DNA from: Simmondsia chinensis
Taxonomy: Eukaryota; Streptophyta; Magnoliopsida; Caryophyllales; Simmondsiaceae
DNA length: 64,000 bases
Assembly: GCA_018398585.1 (NCBI GenBank)
Contig: JAGTTD010000026.1
Span: 997,001-1,061,000, forward strand
Direction of reading: 5' to 3'
Shown: in pieces, positions 52,544 to 63,224 of the stretch
Numbering within the stretch: the first letter of the stretch is position 1
How the letters are laid out: each line of letters starts with the position of its first letter
Made by a program: the position numbers and the translations under genes
The notes under the pieces: generated by a model
What the model was told of the DNA's origin: nothing
The model's input: only the letters and a program-made list of their open reading frames with translations
Databases searched by the model: none

Positions 52544-52930
52544 CACTACAACATAAATGGCCTAACCCAACAGTCAAAAAGCGTTGCATATTCACAAATA
52601 ACCGTTGCATTATGTCTAAGGCGACAATTGCATGACCGTTGCATTAGGAAGCGTCTTCTATTCTATAGGCAACGCTTTTTCAACAATAGGCAACAGTTTC
52701 AAAATTTTATCAAATAGGCAACGGTTCTATCAAAGGCAACGGTTTTAGGCAACAGTTCTTGGCAACAATTAGAAAACCGTTGCCTATATTTGGTAACACA
52801 TAAAAACTGTTGCCTATATTATGTAACACACAAAAATTGTTGCCTTCAATAGGCAACACATTACAAACCATTGTCTTTCTAAAGTAACGAATTATAAATT
52901 GTTGCCCATAACATATTAGGTAATGGCAAC
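52544..52930. repeat. CACTA terminal and subterminal repeats
   Basis: About a dozen copies of GGCAACGGTT-like words and their complements (AACCGTTGCC) occur here. In En/Spm such subterminal motifs are bound by the TnpA protein; that role here is by analogy. Confidence 0.65.
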
Positions 52931-53739
52931 AAACAATTGCCTTTCATGTACAATGAAATCAAAGCATTGCCTATGTCGTATCAAAGATAGGAATTGTTGC
53001 ATAACAAAGAATCAAAACCACAAATACAACTAATCAAATCTATATGAATTGCATAAACTGATTTTCACAAATAATCAACAGTAGTTGATAAGTGACAAAA
53101 TACATATCTCGTGTTCCAAAAAGTAACAACTTAGAATTGAACCATACTTGAATATTCAAAATACAAATGGTCTATGAGACAAATTTCAAATTTAACATTG
53201 TTCTCAAAAGTTAAATCTCTTCATCATCTTCTTCTTCGTCCTCTTGTTCCACAGATTGCATCCCCTGCAGTATAACACATGTTTCAGAATAAACAGTTTT
53301 AAACATGTATTCAAAGGCATAACATAATACCACAATCAATAATTATCATATAGTATTCATAAGAGTCATGATATCACTTAATTTAAAATGCGTATATATT
53401 TAAGTTACATGCAAAGATTTCTATGAGCTCTTTCTAAAAGATGAGCAATCTAAATTATTTCACATTAATAACAGGATGTTAAGGTTCGGATTCAAGTCAT
53501 AGTATTAGTAGAGTAATTTCTTGTCGTGAATACTATATGTACTCAACTCATTAGTATTAGCTAAGATATTTAGAATGTATTAGATTTGAATGCTACCTTT
53601 TGTCTCTAGACTATGAGTCCATCTCAAACCTAAAGCCAGAAAAGCAAACTCCCATAATCCTCGAAACACCTTTTACAATATACAAAATGTTTGCATTTTT
53701 TCTAAGCCCTTAAGGTACCAAAATCACAAAGACTCTTTT

Positions 53740-53872
53740 GAGATCAAACCTTCTCTCTCTCATCTAACTCTTCTATTTTCTCATCTCAATTCACTTCTTT
53801 CTCATCTCATACCCTCAATCTATCCTAAATTTACTTAGCTTACGCTGTGATTCAATCACGAGCGTAACACCA
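53740..53872 (+). repeat. LTR 3'-end fragment
   Basis: 'tttctcatctcataccctc' through 'cacgagcgtaaca' matches the last 130 bp of the solo LTR at 54985-55576. The rest of the LTR is missing. Confidence 0.6.
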
Positions 53873-53989
53873 ACCTATACAACCCTTCAGACAAGAAAAG
53901 GCATCCAAATTCAGTAAAGAAACTTGTTGCTACAAGGATTCAAATGCAACTGCAAAAAGCAATTCCAATATGGGCTCGCCAGATCCTCT

Positions 53990-54617
53990 TGTTACGTTTG
54001 AGATTGGATCACAAACGTAAGCTAAGTAAAACTAGGATAGATTGAGAGTATGAGACAAGAAAGAAGGGAATTGAAATGAGAAATTAGAGAATTAGGGATG
54101 AGAAATAGAGAGAGTTAGATGAGAGAGAGAAGGTTGATCTCAAGTTGAGATTGTTTGTTGATATTTGATTGAATGATCTGAATTATTACACTTGCCTCCT
54201 ATTTATAAGCAAGAACAAGCAACCAATACAATGTATCTAGACAAATCCTAGTAACCGACTTAAGAACTATCTAGAAGTATCTAGAAAACATCTTCTGACT
54301 AACATTTAAAGTCTTATTGGCACCAAACACACCTACTAACAGCACCCAAACCTGACAATGCCTAGCCAGCTGCAGGTTATACAATGCAGAAACATGAATG
54401 CAGCTTATTACAATGCAATACTAGCTAAGACTAATACATCATTTACTAAACTAATCAACACAAATCAGCATTTGAACATCACAAAACACAGCAGCAGCAG
54501 CATTTGATTAGTTAACAGCAACTAAATAGAACACAGCAGCAGCTTACAGCACCTAAACAAAACACAGCAGCAGCTCAACCCAAAACAGCTCGATCCTTGA
54601 ATTCTCGAATCATAACA
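53990..54617 (-). mobile_element. Solo LTR, 628 bp, TSD CCTCT
   Basis: On the plus strand it begins TGTTACGTTTGAGATTGG and ends ATTCTCGAATCATAACA. CCTCT flanks it exactly at 53985-53989 and 54618-54622. It is the same family as 54985-55576 in opposite orientation. Confidence 0.92.
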
Positions 54618-54984
54618 CCTCTCTACTTCTCCCTCTATTCTCTCTAATTCTCATTTGTGTGTTAATTCTTCCTCACCCCAAACTCTAATTCTTTCAATTT
54701 CCTTAAGTCGTGATCTAAGATCCATCTCGGGTTATGACATTGCTATAATTTCAAACTCTAAAGTCTTGTGTATCATTTTCTATGATCTCAGTTATCAATC
54801 TCAATTTTTCCCTCATAAGAAAATCAAGACTAAACAAGCAATTGCCACAATTCCATACTCTAAAACTGCAACATATGACCATAAAGATAATAAGTTTAAT
54901 TAGATAGAGTTTCTATAGAACTTCTACTCCATCCATACCACCAAAAGTGCTACGGACTAGGCACTAGTCCAGTATCTAGGTATT

Positions 54985-55576
54985 TGTTATGATTCGGGAA
55001 TTCAAGGATCGAGCTTTGGGTCTTTAGTGATCTACTGCAGGGGCTGCCGTGAGCCGCTGTTAGTTGTTGCTGCTGTTCGTTGTTACTACTGTTAGTTGTT
55101 GATTAGTTTGATTAGTTAGTCAATAATGCATGTGCTTAGTAGTTATATTAGTTGTTGCATTGTATTGTAATAAGCTGCAAGTGATATCTCCGTGTGCTGC
55201 TGCTGCTGGTTGTTTGCTGTTATTTCTGTTTTGGCGCCAATAATGAGTTCAAATGTTAGTTAGATATTTTTAGATATTTCTAGATATTTTCTATTTTGAG
55301 TCGGTTAGTGGTTTAGGCTAGGTTCAATGTAATAGCTTGTATTAGTTTGCCTATAAGTAGTGATCTCATGTAATAATATGAGGGATTCAATCAAAGACAT
55401 GAAAACTATCTCAATTTGAGGTTAAACTTCTCTTTCTCATCTCCTTTCCCTTCTTATCTCATCTAAGTCTAACATTCTCTACTTTCTCATCTAAATTCCT
55501 TTCTTTCTCATCTCATACTCTCAATCTATCCCTATTTTACTTAGCTTACGTTTGTGATTCAATCACGAATGTAACA
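54985..55576 (+). mobile_element. Solo LTR, 592 bp, TSD GTATT
   Basis: It starts TGTTATGATTCGGGAATTC and ends CAATCACGAATGTAACA. GTATT is exact at 54980-54984 and 55577-55581. A CT-rich 'ctttctcatctcatactctc' stretch lies near its 3' end. Confidence 0.92.
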
Positions 55577-58026
55577 GTATTCTGACAGCAACTAAACTAA
55601 AAAAAAGTAAGAGAAATCATGCAAACAAATAGTTAGCAATGATGTATACTAAGATACCTTCAAAAGCAACACTTAAAAGGTCATTGTGACCTCCACCAAA
55701 AGTTTCTAGAGCACTTGCAAAAACAACATCCTCATCATATGCATCAACAAGTTTTGAGTAACAGGATAAAAAGAAGTGATTTGGATTATTTAAAGTAATA
55801 CCTCACGTGCTTCTTGTCGAAGTAGAAATGGTTGATGTGCAATTGCAGAAGATCGCAAATGTACTGACTGCATTGCATTAGAAGCACTAGAACCATGAGC
55901 AATGGATCCTTGATCATTCAATAAATCACCAAAAACTGATATATCAAAGGTGACACTAAGGCAGGCTTGCTGAATTTGTCCTAAAATCATTTGCAACCCT
56001 TGTGCAATCATAGTTTTATTTTTTTCAGACTCTGCTGCATATTTGTTCAATCGCATTTATTTCTTCTGTCCGAGTTTTTTCTGACTCTTCTGCAATTGTC
56101 TTTTGCTTCAATATAGAACTAGTAACACCTCTGCTATAGAGACCTTTGCTACCGCGCTTTTTGTTGTTGTTACCCAAAAGTTTAGAAATTGACTTTATTT
56201 CTCACAATTCTCACCCTGTTGATTTTGCAATTTTTGAATGTCCACCTATAATAAAAGTTGAGAAATTAGAATGGAAGAGGTCCTTCATTTATAAGAATTC
56301 AACCATAAATCAATTTCATAATATGAAACAAAAAGTTAATCCTTACAATGATTTTATCTCGCTTATCTTCATCACTACGTTTCTTTATTTTTGCCTTGCG
56401 TGTCTCAATCTACATTTCTGCTTCCGTGGGATCTTCACCTGTGTTCTTTTTTCTTGTCTAGAAATCATAAGAAAATTAACAAAAGAATGAAAGATATTAT
56501 CAATAGACACCAAATATATTAAAGTGATCTATTAACAAGTTACGACATACACATACCATTGCATCCCATATCACAGCATAGCTATATGGGCCAGTCGTGT
56601 GCATTGTGTTGTTCTTCTTTGCCACGTCACGATTTTTTGAATTAGTCCTAGAAATTTCCTGAGAGGTTTAATATTTCGCTTGGTAATCACATATTTGTAT
56701 CACTCTTTGGTGTCTATTCATCCTATGAAATTATAAAAAGATTGATAAATAAACATATAATACCTGATCTTCCTTGGAGTTCCATTTTTTTAATAATTCT
56801 TTAAATTGTGAGATTGGTATCATCCTAGGCCGATGTTTCAACTTTTCTGCATCTTTTGTATATTTCTTGAAGTGAACATTCTTTATTTGACATTTGTATC
56901 TTCTCCACGATGCAGCTATAGTGCGCAAAACCCATTTCTTGGCGTGGTGAGGAATGACATATTATTGCTACAAAATTCAATGTAAGTGTACAACACATAA
57001 AGTTTGCAAGTAAATAATTAAAGTAAAAAAGGATAGAAAGTAATACAAGAACATATTCCCACAGCTCCTCCTTGCTCTCAGCCTTGAAAGCATGCCAGCT
57101 CTTAACAGTCAATGGCAAAACCGCTGTATTGCGACCAAGTGATCCCAAAAAGTTGCTGAATTTGATCACTGATTCACGATCAGGACCCACAGGTTGGTTA
57201 AATTTGTTTAGTGTAATGTGTGTTCGATCTTGTAGCTGTCGTTCATGAATAGCATTGCACATCGTGGGCCCTCTTCTTCTTGTTTCTGAAGAAAAAATGT
57301 TGAACAAATTCCAAAAAAGGAAGTTGGTGTGACATTGACTATCATATGGGATTAGAAATAAATGTAACTATAGCGTTATAAAAAAGGATCTTTGTAAAAT
57401 ATGAGGTGCATTGACCTTGCTCTACACCTTCCATTCTAGTTTCTTCGATTTGTTGTATGTGCACCTCACTTTCGTTTGAAGTTCCAAGGCCCACTTCTTG
57501 TTGTCAACGCTTAAAAGCCTTACTCATGGCTAAAGCACGATTTCTTCGTTCTTTACTCACACACTTCTGTACCAAAAAGTAAGAAAAAATTGTCATTCAA
57601 CATATAGGCATTCACCATAAAGTCTCACATATATAGAATCTTTTTTTTATATGATATGTACATACCTTTACACCTTCTATCAGTCCGTGGCCATCGACAT
57701 CACCTATTTGCACTGATTTCATTTTCTTTTTCTCTCCAAAACTTTTTGATTTACTCATAATTTTTTGCTGAAGGTTAAACATTTCAATAAATAAACCATA
57801 TGTAAATAAATAGTTAGAAAATACAAAGAAATAATAAAATATCAATGATAAATAAAAAGTTAGACTAATAAAGAAAATCAAATAAACATTGAACATGTGT
57901 ACATTGTTAACAAATATGCATATGTACTTACAAGATTCTCCATTTCAAAATGCAAAGTGTTTGGTTCAAGAACTAGCATCCATATAATCCCAATCAGTAT
58001 CATCTACAATCTCATCATCATCCGAC

Positions 58027-58467
58027 TCATCTAGCAAAGTGTTTAGTATTCGCGTCAGGACCTTTTCTAGCTTCTCCTACTTTGAAGCTAGTGGTTTCTT
58101 GTACCGTCCCTCTACAAATTTCATGTACCATCTCATTCACAGAATCACAATCATCTTGCATAATATCACGTCTATGTTGTTGAGACCGAGCAATTCTAGC
58201 AGATAATCCTTCGCCATGAAAATTCCAAACTTTATAACCTTTCTTGAACCCCTTAATTATCAAGTGCTCAAATACCACAGCTCTGTAGCGAAAATAACGA
58301 TTCAAACATTTTACACAAGGACATAAGATTTCTGGTTCATCTTCTTCCTCAGAGGTATGATCAACGTGTACTTTAGAAAATGCAAAATCAAGAAACTTTC
58401 CAACTCCATTAATATAAGCATCACTATATCTTGGTGCATCCATCCAACTCTTATCTATTTGTTCCAT
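58027..58467 (-). pseudogene. CACTA TNP2-type N-terminal fragment (Transpos_assoc)
   Basis: MEQIDKSWMDAPRYSDAYI followed by GVGKFLDFAF, CPCVKCLNRY, VVFEHLIIKGFKKGY and HGEG is the Transpos_assoc domain that begins TNP2 proteins of plant CACTA elements; the CPCxxC cysteines are kept. The frame continues to GPDANTKHFAR and stops; one base later an alternative frame continues LLDESDDDE and soon ends. The main catalytic domain (transposase_21) that should follow is absent. Confidence 0.85.
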
Positions 58468-58693
58468 AGCTTAAAACTATCTGGGAGTTGTATAAAAAAA
58501 TGATATTAGTATGTGTAGTAATATGAAATACAATAAGCTTGAGAACTTTATATTATAAGGCAATAATACATATAATGCAACACAAATTTTGGTCAGAATT
58601 ACAACCAAAAGAAACAAATATAAAGTTACACTAATTCATATAAGATAGTAATGAACATGAAAAAAGATAATGCATTAGTATTTAGATATACAT

Positions 58694-59071
58694 AAAAATC
58701 ATGAAAAGATAAAGAGAGACTACCTTCACACAATGAGAATTCTCAGTTCTTCTGCTTCTAGAAATCTTGTTCCCAACTCTACTTGGGTAATTTAAGTTCT
58801 CGTCTTCGACATCATCATTAGGTGTATAGTCCTTGTCTTCATCAACATTTGCCTTGAGATTTTCTAGCCTTAATTTTTTCTGTTTCTTCTCCACTCCATT
58901 TTTCAAGGCATTAGCCTTTTCAACAAGGCCTATCGATTTCATTTTTTTCATATTTTGTTCTATCCGTGTCATCCTTTGTTTTTCATACTCATTCATCCGG
59001 ATAGAAATTTTCACGTCTTGGGAATTTGAGAAGTTACCGGTTTGTATTGGAGTGCATTTCTTTTTTGCCAT
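58694..59071 (-). pseudogene. CACTA accessory ORF first exon
   Basis: It starts MAKKKCTPIQTG... and is rich in Lys and Glu, with coiled-coil-like RIEQNMKKMKSIGLVEKANA and an acidic segment, ending in SRSRRTENSHCVK before a GTAGTC donor. Position and composition fit the first exon of a CACTA second gene. No catalytic motif is present. Confidence 0.45.
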
Positions 59072-59120
59072 AGTTTTCTACTATAGAAATACGATTAGCG
59101 GGTTAAACAAACTGAAAGTT

Positions 59121-59714
59121 TAACAGAAGACAATAAATTAAAATTCTTTTATTAACTAAAATATAGTCTATCAAACTCATTCTGGTATTGAATTGTATAA
59201 AGGATTTTAAAAAATAAAAATTTGGATGGCATATTACACATTGAATTTTGGTCCAATTCAAACAAAAGAAAAACTAAATTAACATAAATAAACATATAAA
59301 AACTAAACTAACACAAAATAAGATGAAGAAACTACATATACAAGCAAAAAAATAGATCAAATAAACCTGATAATAATGGAAGACAATTGAGGAGCAGGAT
59401 CCAAAAGATTGAATTTTTTCTTTTTTTGGTTTGATCTCTGTATGTATCTTCCCACAGCTTTATTGAACCGCAACTTATATGTGCAAATATGCAAATTCAT
59501 TCTTTTCAAATTTACAAAGTTGTTAATGTGTAGGCTAATGTGCAAATTCAACTTCAAACGCCAGTAGCTGAAATAACTACCAGATTGCATGTGCATTCAT
59601 TCGAGCAAGTGCCAAATCAGCCTTCCAGCAAGAATCTTAAACATAATGGACATTCTCAGGATCCTCCAGTGCAATTCAGATAAAAAACAATGGATGCTTT
59701 GCAAGTTTTCTTGT
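59121..59714. other. Unassigned DNA beside the CACTA element
   Basis: A minus-strand open frame at 59357-59596 has no recognisable motif. The stretch may be the rest of the CACTA 5' region. Confidence 0.35.
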
Positions 59715-60775
59715 GTTGGGTGAATAATTACGAACTTAGAGTAGCTGATATGCACTGTCGACTTGCCGATCGGCAAGATCGGGATGATCCATTTCTTTTT
59801 TTGAGTGGAGTTTTGATTAATAGTGTCTCTATCATGAAGCTATGCTATTGGGAGGATATTTGTGAGTTGTTCACCAAGTTGTACTGCAGTAACAAGTGCT
59901 CATCAGCTGCATTTCCCAGTCTAGCTACAAGTTACTGCAATCTAAGAAGTTCTTCAGTCTCAATTCAGCTGGAAGGTCATTTCCTTTGGTGGTGTTCTAC
60001 TGCTGCTGTTAGGGGGCTGATTGTTTAGCTTTAATTAAGTGTGCTTCCTAAAGTAGTTATTTCCTTTGGCGCATTGTAATGGTCTTAGTTAAGTGTGGTG
60101 CATTGTTAGTATTAGTCTTAGCTAGCATATGTTGTAATAAGCTACAAAATTCCTGCAGTAAGCATGCTGGTCTGTTGGCTTGGCGCCAGAATTAGCTTAG
60201 GAGGTTGTTAGAGTTAGTTATTAGATAATTCTAGATACTTCTAGATGTTTCCTAAGTCGGTTACTAGTGTGTGTCTTGATACATTGTATTAGTTGCTTGT
60301 TCTTGCTTATAAATAGGAAGCAAGTGTAATAATACAGAGATCAAAGAAGCTGATTTTAGTTCAGATTATGCACTGTCGGCTTGACGATCGACAAGATCGG
60401 GCTGATTTGGTGGTTGGTCTTGGCGCCAAATGTTTAGGATGTTAGTTAGTAGATATTTTAGAGTTAGTTACAAGATATTTTCTAGATGCTTCTAGTTAGT
60501 TCCTGAGTCGGTTAAGCCTTAAGTCTAGGTGCAACGTCCTTGCTTGCTTAAGTTTGCCTATAAGTATTTGAGGAAGTGTATTGTTCAGATCATTCAATGA
60601 AATATCAACAAAACAATCTCAATTTGAGATCAATTTCTCTCTCTCATCTAACTCTCTCTATTTCTCATCTAATTTCTCTACTTTCTCATCTCAATTTCAC
60701 TTCTTTCTCATCTCAAACTCTCAATCTATCCAAATTTACTTAGCTTACGTTCATGATTCAATCACGAGCGTAACA
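59715..60775 (+). repeat. Two partial LTRs in tandem
   Basis: 'atgcactgtcgacttgccga' at 59750 recurs as 'atgcactgtcggcttgacga' at 60368, and both are followed by a 'cttggcgcca', 'tctagat', 'gtcggtta' series. The first unit lacks the CT-rich end; the second keeps it and ends CACGAGCGTAACA at 60775. The family is that of the solo LTRs at 53990 and 54985. No target duplication was identified. Confidence 0.65.
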
Positions 60776-60893
60776 CATATTTAGAAATTTACAAATCAAA
60801 AACTATCAACATGTTCTAAGAATCAATTTTTGCAAACATGACACATAAATGCAACTATTTTCCCTAAAAATCCCCATCATGATTGTCTTGACA

Positions 60894-61266
60894 CTGCTAG
60901 AAAACCGGTATTGACCATCTCTAATAAGTCATAAATTAGTTTTTGAGATGGAATAGGAAAGGGAAAAATCCATCTCAAATCCATCTAATTTTGTGACAAG
61001 TTCATCCGCCACAAAGCCCTTACTATATACTACAATTCTCACTTTTTGAGGTGAATTAGATGGTTTTTTATCCGTCTCAAATTTCGGTTATAAATTCGTC
61101 TCTAATTCATTTCTAGATTTTTCCGCCGCTAATCTATTCTAATTTTTTCCTTATCTAATTCATTTCTAATTTTCCCGTCTCTAATTTGTCATTATACAGT
61201 TTCCAATCCATTTCCAATTACATAAAGAAATTTTCTAATCTGTATAATGGTGTTTTCTAGTAGTAC
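60894..61266. mobile_element. CACTA-type MITE
   Basis: It starts CACTGCTAGAAAACCGG and ends GTGTTTTCTAGTAGTA, an inverted CACTA terminus with one change at the last base. Subterminal words 'ccatctcaaat' and 'gtctctaat' repeat. Flanking trinucleotides are TGA and CGA. It has no coding capacity. Confidence 0.75.
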
Positions 61267-62458
61267 GATGCCTTACATAATATTTGCAACACCACAACCA
61301 TAACCCCGGCCCAACCGTAAACTTCAATTTTACTCCATACTTTATACTCACAATTTAACACATGGAAACAATTTAACACATGCTACTAATGTCACATAAC
61401 AACAACACTGGTAACCAAATATGAAAAAAGAGTGGGTAAATGATTAAGAATGTAAATGAAAGTAAGTGTGGTATTAACATGTGACATTAATGAGTGGCTC
61501 GTTCACTTTTTTCACTTCATCTTCAAACTCACCCATCTCTCTTTCTCTCTCTCTTCTTTCTCTCGCTAGAAGTACCCAGAAACACCCAGAACCACTTGAA
61601 TAAACTTGATTACTTTAGCCATAACCAAATATGAACAATTTGGAGCTCAAGATCAAATTTTAATGGAGACCCAGAAACACCCAGAAGAAGAACTTGTCAC
61701 TTGATAAAAAAGAAGACGCAAAAATGAAAAAGAAAATCAAAAGAGGAGGAGTTGCTGTTTGAATATTACAAAATTTTTAAAGGGTAAATGTACAACAGGA
61801 AACCCCCAAACAGAAATCTAAATTAAATTTCCAATTAAGCGAAATACAAAGATACAAAGTCCAAAGACTAAATTTTCATATGACTTAAAAACATTAGGCT
61901 CCACTTTAGACAAAAAAACATACGAGAGACCAATTTGAACAAACTTAAAAGCATCAGGTACCAACAGTGCAAATAACTCTTCCAATAAAAGCTGCAGCAT
62001 CATCAACTCACAGCAATAATCTAGGTCACACAAATCCAACATACGACTACATCAAAACCGCAAAATCGTATCTGATTTCCGATCGAACTAAAACCTAATC
62101 AAATCCAACATACGACGACAAATCTAACCTATAGCAGATGAAAAGAACAATATGACAATCAAAATACAATTAAGAAAAATTGCGAAATAGAAAGCGAAGA
62201 TGAACCACAACATACCTAAACCGGAGGAGGAGGAGGAGGAGGAGGTGACGGTGGATGGGAGAGGATGAAGAAAGTGTGGCGTGGGAGGGAGGATGAAGGA
62301 AGTGTGGGTGGGAGGGAGGATGAAGAAGAGGGCGTGGGGTGGGTGTTTGGGCGGGAGGATGATGATGGGTGTGGGAGGGGATTTTTCCCTCCAATTTTAT
62401 ACCCTGACCCTTTTTTTTTTTTTAGTTAAAAAATTAAAATTATTAGTATATAAATTAT
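61267..62458. other. Unassigned DNA with a CT-rich and a G-rich stretch
   Basis: 61530-61570 is a CT repeat. 62220-62385 is a purine-rich tract with GGA repeats and two copies of GTGGGAGGGAGGATGAAG-like sequence. Open frames here follow the repeat composition. No gene is recognised. Confidence 0.45.
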
Positions 62459-62957
62459 GGATTATTTACAATTTAGTACCCTAGATTTTTTGGAAATAAT
62501 AAGGGCTTCAATATTTTTGAATTATTAAAAAATTTTTAAGTTTTTATCGTACTAAAAAAAAAGTCACTCTTCTGCCCGAAAACATTGTTTTTCATAGATA
62601 GAGCTGATTTAACAACTAATTTTTTTTAATTAATACTATAGTAAAATGATAAAAGTACCATTTAATACTCTTATTCTCACCCTATAAGCAGAAAATTTGA
62701 TTATATATTGTCTTATGTAGAAGATATCTGCTTTATTACGTTGGAGAGTGGACAAAAAATGGCTATTTGGCACTTCAATTTCATAGACAAAAAAGGCATT
62801 ATTATGCCGAAAAGTGGACTTTTAGTAATATTACAAAAGATTAGGGGCAATTTTATTAATATGACAAAAATTTAGGGGCCTTTATACTAATTCAAAAATA
62901 TCGGGATCCTTTTTTATAATTTCAGAAAAGATCAGGGTACTAAAATATAAGTAACCC
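62459..62957. mobile_element. MITE family E, Mutator-like
   Basis: Both arms are inverted copies of about 120 bp: GGATTATTTACAATTTAGT on the left and ACTAAAATATAAGTAACCC on the right. Flanks ATAAATTAT (62450-62458) and GTAAATTGT (62958-62966) match at 7 of 9. It is the complete copy of the arms at 658, 15640 and 25988. Confidence 0.75.
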
Positions 62958-62992
62958 GTAAATTGTAGTTACAATTTAAAGTTCTGTCTCAT

Positions 62993-63211
62993 GATCAAGA
63001 CCTTCACCCTTAGTAGCTCGGATGCAATGATCAAGCCTCATCAGATGCCCTGGGGATGCAGGAACTATAACATAGGGGCTATATATGCTGCAGGATTTTG
63101 TTTGGTTTATGTTTTTGAATATGTTAGAATATGCTTTTGCATTTTGATGATGTAAACCATTTTGTACGCATTCTCTGTTAAATGAAAGTACCAATTATAA
63201 AAAAAAAAAAT
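62993..63211 (+). pseudogene. Retroposed mRNA 3' end (processed fragment)
   Basis: AGTTCTGTCTCAT (62980-62992) and AGTTTTGTCTCAT (63212-63224) match at 12 of 13. The insert ends in a 12-base A-run. One frame ends ...NDQASSDALGMQEL and a stop, followed by about 140 bp of UTR-like sequence. The parent gene is not recognised. A short unknown SINE is the alternative. Confidence 0.55.
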
Positions 63212-63224
63212 AGTTTTGTCTCAT

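Larger units (their letters stand above)
53215..57896 (-). pseudogene. CACTA Transposase_24-type gene remnant
   Basis: Several exons read in order on the minus strand. Near 57760-57667: MSKSKSFGEKKKM... with donor GTATGT. 57560-57440 contains a stop. 57290-57050 carries GPTMCNAIHERQ, LNKFNQPVGPDRESV and FLGSLGRN. 56960-56763 carries LRTIAASWRRYKCQIKN. 56660-56557 carries KNNTMHTTGPYSYAVIWDAM, and 56460-56346 has an internal stop. A Gln/Ser-rich exon covers 56056-55796. A short acidic terminal exon may lie at 53265-53213. The RRGPT, QPVGP and SWRRYK segments are typical of plant Transposase_24 proteins. Splice sites look plausible, but internal stops mean no product. Solo LTRs sit in the last intron. 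Confidence 0.65.
52544..59120 (-). mobile_element. Decayed CACTA (En/Spm) transposon
   Basis: The left terminus is CACTACAACATAAATGGCC at 52544, after TCA. Short repeats of GGCAACGGTT type in both orientations fill 52580-52930, the subterminal pattern expected for CACTA. The minus-strand gene region carries Transpos_assoc and Transposase_24 type sequence. No matching right terminus (inverted, ending TAGTG then TCA) was found, so the right boundary is arbitrary and that end may be lost. Confidence 0.7.

Noticed and set aside
59690..60028. 112-residue plus-strand protein
   Set aside because: It overlaps the tandem LTR fragments and has no recognisable domain.
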